Shown here one piece after another: positions 46,310-54,983 of a stretch of DNA of 64,000 nt. A program made the position numbers and the translations under genes. The notes under the pieces were generated by a model that was not told where the DNA came from, did not search any database, and was given only the letters and a program-made list of their open reading frames with translations. Origin of the DNA: Streptomyces sclerotialus (GTDB taxonomy: Bacteria; Actinomycetota; Actinomycetes; Streptomycetales; Streptomycetaceae). The stretch is taken from NCBI GenBank assembly GCA_000719105.1, contig JODX01000025.1:1-64000 (forward strand). The letters are read 5' to 3'. Each line of letters starts with the position of its first letter. The first letter of the stretch is position 1.

Positions 46310-47824
46310 ATGACAGCACTCGACCTCAGCAGCCCCGTGGCCGTCGTCGGCACCGGCACCATGGGCCAGGGCATCGCCCAGGTGGCGCTGGTCGCGGGCC
46401 ACCCCGTACGGCTGTACGACGCCGTACCCGGCCGCGCCCAGGAGGCGGCCGACGCGATCGGAGCCCGTCTGGACCGGCTCGTCGAGAAGGAGCGGCTCTC
46501 CGGTGCCGACCGGGACGCGGCACGGGCCAGGCTGCACCCCGCCGGAGCTCTCGCCGAACTCGCCGACTGCGGTCTGGTCGTCGAGGCGGTGCTCGAGCGC
46601 CTCGAGGCGAAGCAGGAGCTGTTCCGCGCGCTGGAGGACGTCGTCGCCGAGGACTGCCTGCTCGCCACCAACACCTCGTCCCTGTCCGTCACGGCCATCG
46701 GCGGCGCGCTGCGCCACCCGGGCCGGTTCGTCGGGCTCCACTTCTTCAACCCGGCGCCGCTGATGCCGCTCGTCGAGGTGGTCTCCGGGTTCGCGACCGA
46801 CGTCTCGTCGGCCACGCGCGCGTACGAGACGGCCCGGGACTGGGGCAAGGCCCCGGTCGCCTGCGCGGACACCCCCGGCTTCATCGTCAACCGCCTCGCG
46901 CGGCCCTTCTACGCCGAGGCCTTCGCGGTGTACGAGGCGCAGGCCGCCGACCCGGCCACCATCGACGCGGTCCTGCGCGAGTCGGGCGGCTTCCGGATGG
47001 GCGCCTTCGAACTGACCGACCTCATCGGGCAGGACGTCAACGAATCGGTCACCCGCTCCGTGTGGGAGGCCTTCTTCCAGGACGTGCGCTTCACGCCCTC
47101 GCTCGCCCAGCGGCGGCTGGTCGAGTCCGGCCGGCACGGCCGCAAGACGGGGCGGGGCTGGTACGACTACGAGGAGGGTGCCGAGCGCCCCGAGCCGCAC
47201 ACCGCGGAGCGTGCCCGGCCGCCCGCGTACGTCGTCGCCGAGGGCGACCTGGGACCCGCCGCCGAGCTGCTCGCGCTGGTGCGCGAGGCCGGCGTCCCCG
47301 TCCGCGAGGAGGACGAGGACCACGGCACCCGGTTCGTGCTGCCGAGCGGCGGCCAGCTCGTCCTCGCCGACGGCCAGACCTCCGTGGAGTTCCGGGACGT
47401 CGTCTACTTCGACCTGGCGCTCGACTACCGCAGGGCCACCCGCATCGCCCTCTCCGCCTCCCAGGACACCTCGCCGCAGACCCTCGCCGAGGCCACCGGC
47501 CTGTTCCAGGCGCTCGGCAAGGACGTCAGCGTCATCGGGGACGTCCCCGGCATGATCGTGGCGCGCACGGTGGCCCGGATCGTCGACCTGGCGCACGACG
47601 CCGTCGCCAAGGGCGTGGCCACCGAGGAGGACATCGACACGGCGATGCGTCTGGGCGTCAACTACCCCCTGGGGCCCTTCGAATGGGGCCGGAGGCTGGG
47701 CCGTGGCTGGGCGTACGACCTCCTCGACGAGCTGCACCTGCGCGACCCCTCCGGGCGCTACGCACCGTCCCTCGCGCTCTACCGCCACGCATACGCCTCC
47801 GAGAAGCGGGAGGGCACCTCATGA
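46310..47824 (+). CDS. paaH: 3-hydroxyacyl-CoA dehydrogenase (PaaH type)
   Basis: Oxidises 3-hydroxyadipyl-CoA (or a similar acyl) to the 3-oxo form in the beta-oxidation-like end of phenylacetate breakdown. 504 residues from the ATG at 46310, with GGGAGG ten bases upstream. NAD-binding Rossmann motif VVGTGTMGQG at 13-22, HFFNPAPLMPLVEVV in the catalytic region, and two C-terminal dehydrogenase domains (about 190-285 and 405-490, the latter with VNYPLGPFEWG), as usual for PaaH. Its last 4 bp overlap the TetR gene. Confidence 0.93.
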   Translation: MTALDLSSPVAVVGTGTMGQGIAQVALVAGHPVRLYDAVPGRAQEAADAIGARLDRLVEKERLSGADRDAARARLHPAGALAELADCGLVVEAVLERLEAKQELFRALEDVVAEDCLLATNTSSLSVTAIGGALRHPGRFVGLHFFNPAPLMPLVEVVSGFATDVSSATRAYETARDWGKAPVACADTPGFIVNRLARPFYAEAFAVYEAQAADPATIDAVLRESGGFRMGAFELTDLIGQDVNESVTRSVWEAFFQDVRFTPSLAQRRLVESGRHGRKTGRGWYDYEEGAERPEPHTAERARPPAYVVAEGDLGPAAELLALVREAGVPVREEDEDHGTRFVLPSGGQLVLADGQTSVEFRDVVYFDLALDYRRATRIALSASQDTSPQTLAEATGLFQALGKDVSVIGDVPGMIVARTVARIVDLAHDAVAKGVATEEDIDTAMRLGVNYPLGPFEWGRRLGRGWAYDLLDELHLRDPSGRYAPSLALYRHAYASEKREGTS

Positions 47825-48411
47825 CCACGGCCAAGCGCGACACGTACACCCCGGAGACGCTGCTCTCCGTCGCCGTCCAGGTCTTCAACGAACGGGGCTA
47901 CGACGGCACGTCCATGGAGCACCTCTCCAAGGCGGCCGGCATCTCCAAGTCGTCGATCTACCACCATGTCGCGGGCAAGGAGGAGCTGCTGCGCCGCGCC
48001 GTCAGCAGAGCGCTCGACGGGCTCTTCGGGATCCTCGACGAGGAACACGCGCGCGTGGGGCGTGCCGTGCAGCGGCTGGAGTACGTGGTGCGGCGCATGG
48101 TCGAGGTGCTCATCGCCGAACTGCCCTATGTGACGCTGCTGCTGCGGGTGCGGGGCAACACCGGTACCGAGCGCTGGGCGCTGGAGCGGCGGCGCGAGTT
48201 CGACCACCGGGTCGCCGAGTTGCTGAAGGCCGCGGCCGCCGACGGGGACGTACGCGCCGACGTGGAGGTACGGCTCGCCACCCGGCTGGTCTTCGGGATG
48301 ATCAACTCGATCGTGGAGTGGTACCGGCCGGACGGCCGGGGAGCGGGCGAGCGGGAAGTCGCCGACGCCGTGGCCCAAGTGGTGTTCGCCGGGCTGCGCG
48401 CGGAGCGCTGA
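47821..48411 (+). CDS. paaR: TetR family regulator, probable PaaR
   Basis: 196 residues from the ATG at 47821 (ATGA overlap with paaH). The TetR DNA-binding domain spans about 10-58 (LLSVAVQVFNERGYDGTSME, then AAGISKSSIYHHVAGKEELL). The rest is an all-helical ligand-binding domain. Co-transcription with paaH, and shared palindromes before paaA, paaN/paaH and bkd, support a repressor released by an acyl-CoA, probably phenylacetyl-CoA. The symbol is inferred from context. Confidence 0.85.
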   Translation: MTTAKRDTYTPETLLSVAVQVFNERGYDGTSMEHLSKAAGISKSSIYHHVAGKEELLRRAVSRALDGLFGILDEEHARVGRAVQRLEYVVRRMVEVLIAELPYVTLLLRVRGNTGTERWALERRREFDHRVAELLKAAAADGDVRADVEVRLATRLVFGMINSIVEWYRPDGRGAGEREVADAVAQVVFAGLRAER

Positions 48412-48434
48412 GCGGACCGGGCGGCGTCAGCCGC

Positions 48435-48935
48435 TCACCCCTCCGGCTCCAGGTCCTCCTCCTCGAAGACCAGCAGCGTCCGCGTGCTGAGCACTTCGGG
48501 CATGGCCTGGAGCCGGGTGAGCACCAGCTCGCGCAGTGCTCTGTTGTCCGGTGTGTGCACCAGCAGCAGCACGTCGAAGTCCCCGCCCACCAGGGCGATG
48601 TGGGACGCTCCCGGCAGCGCTCTGAGCCTTTCGCGGACCGTGCGCCAGGAATTTTGCACGATCTTCAGGGTGATGTACGCGGAGGTGCCTTGACCCGCGC
48701 GCTCGTGGTCGACGCGGGCGCCGAACCCGCGGATCACGCCGTCCTCGACCAGGCGGTTGATCCGCGCGTAGGCGTTGGCGCGGGAGACGTGGACGCGCTC
48801 GGCGACGGAGCGTATCGAGGCGCGGCCGTCCGCCTGGAGTATCTGCAGGATGTCCCGGTCTATCGAGTCCAGCGGGCGCGGCGGTGGCGGAACCGGAGTG
48901 GGCTCCGGCGGCTCGGCCATTCGTTCAGGTGCCAT
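48435..48935 (-). CDS. Lrp/AsnC family regulator (BkdR-like)
   Basis: 166 residues from the ATG at 48935; GGGAGG and GGGGGG lie upstream at 9 and 4 bases. A Pro/Glu-rich lead, a helix-turn-helix (about 25-75, IQ-type ILQADGRASIRSVAERVHVS) and a C-terminal RAM ligand-binding domain (about 90-160, GGDFDVLLLVHTPDNRALR). It diverges from the branched-chain dehydrogenase operon, the classic layout for a BkdR activator or repressor sensing branched-chain amino acids. Confidence 0.9.
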   Translation of the reverse strand: MAPERMAEPPEPTPVPPPPRPLDSIDRDILQILQADGRASIRSVAERVHVSRANAYARINRLVEDGVIRGFGARVDHERAGQGTSAYITLKIVQNSWRTVRERLRALPGASHIALVGGDFDVLLLVHTPDNRALRELVLTRLQAMPEVLSTRTLLVFEEEDLEPEG

Positions 48936-48975
48936 GTCCCCCCGCCTCCCTGCCATGGACGTACTGCGTCCATCA

Positions 48976-49007
48976 CAGGCTGTGGAGAACCGTTTGTCCA
49001 CAGCCTG
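48976..49007. promoter_or_regulatory. Inverted repeat in the lrp-bkd divergent region
   Basis: 11-bp arms CAGGCTGTGGA (48976-48986) and TCCACAGCCTG (48997-49007) separated by 10 nt. The right arm overlaps a TTGTCCACA DnaA-box-like sequence (48994-49002). Spacing suits an Lrp-type or other dimeric regulator. Confidence 0.5.
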
Positions 49008-49036
49008 GCGGTGCCTGTAGCCAAAATGTGCCGACG

Positions 49037-49050
49037 ACCGAACAATCGGT
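49037..49050 (+). promoter_or_regulatory. TetR-type operator upstream of the bkd operon
   Basis: ACCGAACAATCGGT differs at one central base from the core of the two paa sites (ACCGAACGATCGGT). It lies 61 bp before the bkdA start at 49111 and 102 bp from the lrp start. Confidence 0.65.
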
Positions 49051-49110
49051 AGGTGAGGCGCATCACACACGGCGCGCCTCCCGAAGCCGCTCCCACGAGG
49101 AGGTGCCGTG

Positions 49111-50283
49111 ATGACGGTCATGGAGCAGCGGGGCGCCTACCGGCCCACGCCGCCGCCCGCCTGGCAGCCCCGTACGGACCCCGTGCCACTCCTGCCCGAC
49201 GAGCGTCCGTACCGCGTCCTGGGCACCGAGGCGGCCGCCGAGGCGGACCCCGCCCTGCTGCGCCGGCTGTACGCGGAGCTGGTGCGCGGCCGCCGCTACA
49301 ACGTGCAGGCGACCGCCCTCACCAAGCAGGGCCGGCTCGCCGTCTACCCCTCCAGCACCGGTCAGGAGGCCTGCGAGGTCGCCGCCGCGCTCGCCCTCCA
49401 GGAGCGCGACTGGCTGTTCCCCAGCTACCGTGACACGCTCGCCGCCGTCGCCCGCGGCGTCGACCCGGTCCAGGCCCTGACCCTGCTGCGCGGCGACTGG
49501 CACACCGGCTACGACCCGTACGAGCACCGAGTGGCGCCGCTGTCCACCCCGCTCGCGACCCAGCTCCCGCACGCCGTCGGGCTCGCGCACGCGGCCCACC
49601 TCAAGGGCGACGACGTGGTCGCGCTCGCCCTGGTCGGCGACGGCGGCACCAGCGAGGGCGACTTCCACGAGGCGCTGAACTTCGCGGCCGTCTGGCAGGC
49701 CCCGGTCGTCTTCCTCGTCCAGAACAACGGCTTCGCGATCTCCGTGCCCCTCGCCAAGCAGACCGCCGCCCCCTCCCTGGCCCACAAGGCCGTCGGGTAC
49801 GGGATGCCGGGCCGTCTGGTGGACGGCAACGACGCGGTCGCGGTGCACCAGGTCCTGGCCGAGGCACTGGCCCACGCGCGCACGGGCGGCGGCCCGACGC
49901 TGATCGAGGCCGTGACCTACCGCATCGACGCCCACACCAACGCCGACGACGCCACCCGCTACCGGGGCGACTCCGAAGTGGAGGCCTGGCGCGAGCACGA
50001 TCCGATCGCGCTCCTGGAGGGGGAGCTGACCGCGCGCGGGATCGTCGACGAGGACGGGATACGGGCCGTGCGCGAGGAAGCCGAGGCCATGGCCGCGGAC
50101 CTGCGCGAGCGGATGAACCAGGACCCGGTGCTCGACCCCATGGACCTGTTCGCCCACGTGTACGCCGAGCCCACCCCGCAACTGAGGGAGCAACGGGACC
50201 AGTTGCGGGCCGAGCTGGACGCCGAGGCACAGGCGGACGCGGACACGGGGGCAGCGGCCGGACCGGAAGGGGCGGGCCGATGA
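49111..50283 (+). CDS. bkdA: Branched-chain 2-oxoacid dehydrogenase E1 alpha
   Basis: Thiamin-dependent decarboxylase subunit that converts branched 2-oxoacids from Val, Leu and Ile towards acyl-CoA primers for branched fatty acids and polyketides. 390 residues from the ATG at 49111, with AGGAGG at 49098-49103; the GTG at 49108 is a weaker choice. The thiamin motif GDGGTSEGDFHEALNFAAVW is intact. A low-complexity Ala/Asp/Glu/Gln tail ends the protein. It overlaps bkdB by 4 bp. Confidence 0.94.
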   Translation: MTVMEQRGAYRPTPPPAWQPRTDPVPLLPDERPYRVLGTEAAAEADPALLRRLYAELVRGRRYNVQATALTKQGRLAVYPSSTGQEACEVAAALALQERDWLFPSYRDTLAAVARGVDPVQALTLLRGDWHTGYDPYEHRVAPLSTPLATQLPHAVGLAHAAHLKGDDVVALALVGDGGTSEGDFHEALNFAAVWQAPVVFLVQNNGFAISVPLAKQTAAPSLAHKAVGYGMPGRLVDGNDAVAVHQVLAEALAHARTGGGPTLIEAVTYRIDAHTNADDATRYRGDSEVEAWREHDPIALLEGELTARGIVDEDGIRAVREEAEAMAADLRERMNQDPVLDPMDLFAHVYAEPTPQLREQRDQLRAELDAEAQADADTGAAAGPEGAGR

Positions 50284-51284
50284 CCACCGTCGCCGTGAAG
50301 CCCGCGACCATGGCCCAGGCCCTCACACGCGCGCTGCGCGACGCCATGACCGCCGACCCGGCCGTCCACGTCATGGGCGAGGACGTCGGGACGCTCGGCG
50401 GGGTCTTCCGCGTCACCGACGGGCTGGCCGCGGAGTTCGGCGACGACCGGTGCACCGACACGCCCCTCGCCGAGGCCGGCATCCTCGGCACGGCCGTCGG
50501 CATGGCGATGTACGGGCTGCGGCCCGTGGTGGAGATGCAGTTCGACGCGTTCGCCTACCCGGCGTTCGAGCAGCTCGTCTCGCACGTGGCCCGGATGCAC
50601 AACCGCACGCGCGGTGCGATGCCCCTGCCGGTCACCGTCCGCGTCCCGTACGGAGGCGGCATCGGCGGTGTGGAGCACCACAGCGACTCCTCCGAGGCGT
50701 ACTACATGGCGACCCCGGGGCTGCACGTCGTCACGCCCGCGACCGTCGCCGACGCGTACGGGCTGCTGCGCGCGTCCATCGCCTCCGACGACCCGGTCGT
50801 CTTCCTGGAGCCCAAGCGGCTGTACTGGTCGAAGGACTCCTGGAACCCGGAGGAACCGCAGGCGGTCGAGCCCATCGGCAGGGCCGTGGTGCGGCGCCCG
50901 GGCCGCACCGCCACGCTCATCACGTACGGGCCGTCCGTACCCGTCTGCCTGGAGGCCGCGGAGGCCGCCCGGGCCGAGGGCTGGGACCTGGAGGTCGTCG
51001 ATCTGCGCTCCCTGGTGCCGTTCGACGACGAGACGGTCGCCGCGTCCGTACGGCGCACCGGGCGCGCGGTGGTCGTCCACGAGTCGGGCGGGTTCGGCGG
51101 GCCGGGCGGTGAGATCGCCGCCCGGGTGACCGAGCGGTGCTTCCACCACCTGGAGGCTCCCGTCCTGCGCGTCGCCGGCTTCGACGTGCCGTACCCGCCG
51201 CCCATGCTGGAGCGGCACCACCTGCCGGGCGTCGACCGGATCCTGGACGCCGTGGGACGCCTGCAGTGGGAGGCGGAGAGCTGA
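50280..51284 (+). CDS. bkdB: Branched-chain 2-oxoacid dehydrogenase E1 beta
   Basis: 334 residues from the ATG at 50280 (ATGA overlap). Transketolase-like pyrimidine domain with GEDVGTLGGVFRVTDGL, DTPLAEAGILGTAVGMAMYG and EMQFDAFAYPAFEQLVSHVA, then the C-terminal transketolase domain (VHESGGFGGPGGEIAA). Forms the E1 heterotetramer with BkdA. The stop shares a base with the next ATG (TGATG). Confidence 0.95.
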   Translation: MTTVAVKPATMAQALTRALRDAMTADPAVHVMGEDVGTLGGVFRVTDGLAAEFGDDRCTDTPLAEAGILGTAVGMAMYGLRPVVEMQFDAFAYPAFEQLVSHVARMHNRTRGAMPLPVTVRVPYGGGIGGVEHHSDSSEAYYMATPGLHVVTPATVADAYGLLRASIASDDPVVFLEPKRLYWSKDSWNPEEPQAVEPIGRAVVRRPGRTATLITYGPSVPVCLEAAEAARAEGWDLEVVDLRSLVPFDDETVAASVRRTGRAVVVHESGGFGGPGGEIAARVTERCFHHLEAPVLRVAGFDVPYPPPMLERHHLPGVDRILDAVGRLQWEAES

Positions 51285-52615
51285 TGGCCCAGGTGCTGGA
51301 GTTCAGGCTGCCCGACCTCGGTGAGGGGCTGACCGAGGCGGAGATCGTGCGCTGGCTGGTGCGGGTCGGGGACGTGGTCGCCGTGGACCAGCCGGTGGTG
51401 GAGGTCGAGACGGCCAAGGCCATGGTCGAGGTTCCGTGCCCCTACGGGGGCGTGGTCACGGCGCGCTTCGGCGAGGAGGGCACGGAACTGCCGGTGGGCG
51501 CGCCGCTGTTGACCGTCGCCGTGGGCGCGCCGTCGGACGAGGACCGGGGCGGCTCCGGGAACGTACTGGTGGGCTATGGCACCGGGGCGCCTCCGGCACG
51601 GCGCAGGCGGGTGCGGCCGGGGCGGACCACGCGGACCGCCGACGGTGCGGCGGCGAGCGGGGCGTCGGCAGTGACGGCTCAGGAACCGGGCGTGGCCCCG
51701 ACGCAGCCGGACGGCCCCGTGCCGGTCATCTCGCCCCTCGTCCGCCGGCTGGCCCGGCAGAACGGCCTCGATCTGCGGACCCTGTCCGGGTCCGGTCCCG
51801 AAGGGCTGATCCTGCGCGCCGACGTGGAGGCCGCGATCCGGGCCTCCGTCGAGGTCCCCGCGCGCGCGGGAGGCGACACCACGGGTGCCGTCCCCGCCAC
51901 TCACGCCGATCCTGCCGCCACCGCGCCCGGAACCCGTGTCCCGCTCCGCGGAGTGCGGGGTGCCGTCGCCGACAAGCTCGCCCGGAGCCGCCGGGAGATC
52001 CCGGAGGCCACCTGCTGGGTGGACGCCGACGCCACAGAGCTCCTGAGCGCGCGCTCGGCGATGAACGCGGCAGGCGGGCCGAAGATCTCCCTGCTGGCCC
52101 TGCTGGCGCGGATCTGCACCGCCGCCCTCGCACGGTTCCCCGAGCTCAACTCCACGGTGGACACGCAGGCCCGTGAGGTCGTCCTGCTCGAACAGGTGCA
52201 CCTGGGCTTCGCCGCGCAGACCGAGCGCGGGCTCGTCGTCCCCGTGGTGCGGGACGCGCACACGCTGGGCGCCGAGCCGCTGACCGCCGAGTTCGCCCGG
52301 CTGACGGAGGCCGCGCGGGCCGGGACACTGACGCCCGCGCAGCTCACCGGCGGGACCTTCACGCTGAACAACTACGGCGTGTTCGGCGTCGACGGCTCCA
52401 CGCCGATCATCAACCACCCCGAGGCGGCCATGCTCGGCGTCGGCCGCATCGTCCCCAAGCCGTGGGTCCACCGAGGTGAGTTGGCCGTACGTCAGGTCGT
52501 GCAGCTCTCGCTCACCTTCGACCACCGGGTGTGCGACGGCGGTACGGCGGGCGGTTTCCTGCGCTACGTGGCGGACTGCGTCGAACAGCCCGCGGTACTC
52601 CTGCGTTCCCTGTGA
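51284..52615 (+). CDS. bkdC: Dihydrolipoamide acyltransferase (E2) of the branched-chain complex
   Basis: 443 residues from the ATG at 51284. Lipoyl domain 1-80 with the lipoylated Lys45 (ETAKAMVEV), a linker, the peripheral-subunit-binding domain (about 146-182, ISPLVRRLARQNGLDLRTLS), and the catalytic domain (about 215-443) ending with LSLTFDHRVCDGGTAGGFL, which holds the active-site His and Asp. No E3 (lipoamide dehydrogenase) follows, so a shared E3 encoded elsewhere must be used. Confidence 0.95.
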   Translation: MAQVLEFRLPDLGEGLTEAEIVRWLVRVGDVVAVDQPVVEVETAKAMVEVPCPYGGVVTARFGEEGTELPVGAPLLTVAVGAPSDEDRGGSGNVLVGYGTGAPPARRRRVRPGRTTRTADGAAASGASAVTAQEPGVAPTQPDGPVPVISPLVRRLARQNGLDLRTLSGSGPEGLILRADVEAAIRASVEVPARAGGDTTGAVPATHADPAATAPGTRVPLRGVRGAVADKLARSRREIPEATCWVDADATELLSARSAMNAAGGPKISLLALLARICTAALARFPELNSTVDTQAREVVLLEQVHLGFAAQTERGLVVPVVRDAHTLGAEPLTAEFARLTEAARAGTLTPAQLTGGTFTLNNYGVFGVDGSTPIINHPEAAMLGVGRIVPKPWVHRGELAVRQVVQLSLTFDHRVCDGGTAGGFLRYVADCVEQPAVLLRSL

Positions 52616-52640
52616 TTTCCACGGCGCGCATACTCGGGGG

Positions 52641-53585
52641 GTGACCGCGTACGACCCTCCGGACGAACCACAGCCCGGCGCTCCCGACCCGTACGGCGGC
52701 GCCGGGCCCGCTTTCGACACCGTAGTCCTCGCCGGGGGCGCCGCCCGGCGGCTCGGCGGCACCGACAAACCAGGCGTGCGCGTGGGTGGACGGGCACTGC
52801 TCGACCGGGTGCTGACCGCCTGCTCCGGCGCCCGGACCACGGTGGTGGTGGCCGATCCCCGGGCGACCGCGCGACCCGTGGTGTGGGCGCGCGAGGATCC
52901 GGTCGGCGGCGGTCCGCTCGCCGCGCTGGACGCGGGCCTCCGGCACACCACGGCACCGTACGTGGTCCTGCTCTCCGCCGATCTGCCGTTCCTCGGCGAG
53001 GAGACGGTACGGCGACTGCTGGGCGCCCTCGGGGACGCCGTGGGGCGGAACGCCCCACCCGACGGTGTGCTGCTCAGTGACTCCGAGGGCCGCGACCAGC
53101 CCCTCGTCGCCGCCTACCGGTCCGACGCGCTGCGACGCCAACTCTCCGCGCTCGTCGCCGAGTACGGCAGTCCGGCCGGGCTGCCCCTGCGGCGCCTCAC
53201 CGGCGCGCTGGACCTCACCCGCATTTCCGACCCCGTCGCGTCGTTCGACTGCGACACCTGGGAGGACATCGCCGCCGCCCGGGCACGTATCAGGGAGCAT
53301 GGGCACGTGTTGGATGAATGGATTTCCGCAGTCAAGGACGAGCTGGGCATCGATCTCGGCGTCGACACGGGCGTTCTGCTCGATCTGGCCCGGGACGCCG
53401 CGCACTCGGTGGCCCGGCCGGCGGCCCCGCTGACCACGTTCCTCGTGGGCTACGCCGCCGCACAGGCCGGAGGGGGACCGGAGGCGGTCGCGGAGGCCGC
53501 ACGCAAGGCCTCCGCCCTGGCACTCCGGTGGGCCGACGAGAACGACGCCGGTGCCGCCCCCCAGGCCACCACGGACGCCGGATGA
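52641..53585 (+). CDS. mobA: MobA-like nucleotidyltransferase fused to a DUF6457 domain
   Basis: 314 residues from the GTG at 52641, which follows TACTCG closely and may be leaderless; the GGGGG before it could also act as ribosome site. N-terminal molybdenum cofactor guanylyltransferase fold with LAGGAARRLGGTDKP (31-44) and the metal-binding LSADLPF. The C-terminal 90 residues (LDEWISAVKDELGIDLGVDT onward) form a separate helical DUF6457 domain seen near molybdopterin genes in actinobacteria. The stop overlaps moeA by 4 bp. Confidence 0.88.
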   Translation: MTAYDPPDEPQPGAPDPYGGAGPAFDTVVLAGGAARRLGGTDKPGVRVGGRALLDRVLTACSGARTTVVVADPRATARPVVWAREDPVGGGPLAALDAGLRHTTAPYVVLLSADLPFLGEETVRRLLGALGDAVGRNAPPDGVLLSDSEGRDQPLVAAYRSDALRRQLSALVAEYGSPAGLPLRRLTGALDLTRISDPVASFDCDTWEDIAAARARIREHGHVLDEWISAVKDELGIDLGVDTGVLLDLARDAAHSVARPAAPLTTFLVGYAAAQAGGGPEAVAEAARKASALALRWADENDAGAAPQATTDAG

Positions 53586-54916
53586 CCGCCCAGGACGCCG
53601 AGGAACTGTATGTGGAGGAGGCGCTGGCGTTGGTCAACGACAGGCCCGCCTCCACCACCACCGGAGCCCCCGTGGCCACCTCAGGGGCTCCGCACAAGGC
53701 CCATGACACCCGTCACCGGGCGACCTCCTGGCCGGAGGCCCGTGCGCTCGCCGAGCGCGCCGCCCGGTCGGTGACCCGCCGCGCTCCGGTCGATCTCGCT
53801 CTCGACGAGGCCCTCGGCCTGGTGCTCGCGGCTCCCCTCGGCGCCCTCACCGATCTGCCCTCGTTCGACACCTCCGCCATGGACGGCTGGGCGGTGGCGG
53901 GGCCCGGCCCCTGGGCCGTACGCGACAAGGGTGTCCTTGCCGGGCACGCGGGACTCGAGCGCCTCACCGACGGCGAGGCCGCCCGTATCGCCACCGGCGC
54001 CCGCATCCCCCCGGACACCACCGCCGTCCTGCGCAGCGAGCACGGCCGGATCGACGCGAGGGGCCGGCTGCACGCCACCCGGGAGGTCGACCACGGCCAG
54101 GACATCCGGCCGCGCGGACAGGAGTGCCGCAACGGTGACCAGCTGCTGCCGCTGGGCACACCGGTCACGCCGGCCGTGCTCGGTCTCGCCGCCGCCGCCG
54201 GATACGACACGGTCTCCGTCATCCCCCGGCCGCGTGTCGACGTACTCGTCCTCGGCGACGAGCTGCTCACCGAGGGCCTTCCGCACGACGGGCTGATCCG
54301 CGACGCGCTCGGCCCGATGCTGCCGCCCTGGCTGCGGGCGCTCGGCGCCGAGGTGACGGCCGTCCGCCGGATCGGAGACGACGCCCACGCCCTGGAGAAG
54401 GCCCTGCGGGACTCCTCCGCCGACCTGATCGTCACCACCGGGGGCACCGCGGCGGGTCCCGTCGACCACGTCCACCCCACCCTGGCCCGTATCGGTGCCG
54501 AGCTTCTCGTCGACGGCGTCAAGGTCCGCCCGGGCCACCCCATGCTCCTGGCGCGGACCAGGGGCGACCAGCACCTCGTCGGGCTTCCCGGGAACCCGCT
54601 GGCGGCCGTCTCCGGTCTCTTCACCCTCGCCGAGCCCCTGCTGCGCACCCTCGCGGGACGTGCCGCCCCGGAGCCGTACGAACTGCCCGTGAAGGAGGCG
54701 GTGCACGGTCACCCGCACGACACCCGGCTCGTTCCCGTCGTCCTGCGCGCCGGCCAGGCGGTGCCACTGCACTACAACGGCCCCGCCATGCTGCGCGGGA
54801 TCGCCGCGGCGGCGGCCCTCGCCGTCGTACCACCGGGCGGCGCACGCCCCGGAGAGGAACTGAGACTGCTGGATCTGCCCTGGGCGACCACGGGAGTCCA
54901 GGTGTGTTTCACGTGA
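53582..54916 (+). CDS. moeA: Molybdopterin molybdenumtransferase MoeA
   Basis: Inserts molybdate into adenylated molybdopterin. 444 residues from the ATG at 53582. A Thr/Ala-rich N-terminal extension (about 1-45), then the MoeA core: SFDTSAMDGWAVAG, IATGARIPPDTTAVLRSEH, the MPT-binding domain with VLGDELL and TTGGTAAGPVDHV, and VGLPGNPLAAV, ending with domain IV. The -GTAAG- stretch replaces the usual GGTS/GVSxG pattern in part. The last codons and stop overlap a parS site. Confidence 0.93.
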   Translation: MTAQDAEELYVEEALALVNDRPASTTTGAPVATSGAPHKAHDTRHRATSWPEARALAERAARSVTRRAPVDLALDEALGLVLAAPLGALTDLPSFDTSAMDGWAVAGPGPWAVRDKGVLAGHAGLERLTDGEAARIATGARIPPDTTAVLRSEHGRIDARGRLHATREVDHGQDIRPRGQECRNGDQLLPLGTPVTPAVLGLAAAAGYDTVSVIPRPRVDVLVLGDELLTEGLPHDGLIRDALGPMLPPWLRALGAEVTAVRRIGDDAHALEKALRDSSADLIVTTGGTAAGPVDHVHPTLARIGAELLVDGVKVRPGHPMLLARTRGDQHLVGLPGNPLAAVSGLFTLAEPLLRTLAGRAAPEPYELPVKEAVHGHPHDTRLVPVVLRAGQAVPLHYNGPAMLRGIAAAAALAVVPPGGARPGEELRLLDLPWATTGVQVCFT

Positions 54917-54919
54917 AAC
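54906..54919. other. parS site at the moeA stop
   Basis: GTTTCACGTGAAAC, a perfect parS core. The moeA stop codon (TGA, 54914-54916) lies inside it, so the last residues of MoeA (C-F-T) are set partly by the parS sequence. Confidence 0.92.
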
Positions 54920-54983
54920 GGAGCAGGTGCAGGATCGTGGTGACCACAGTGTGCAGCCGGGATGCCGCAGTGAGAAGCAGGCG

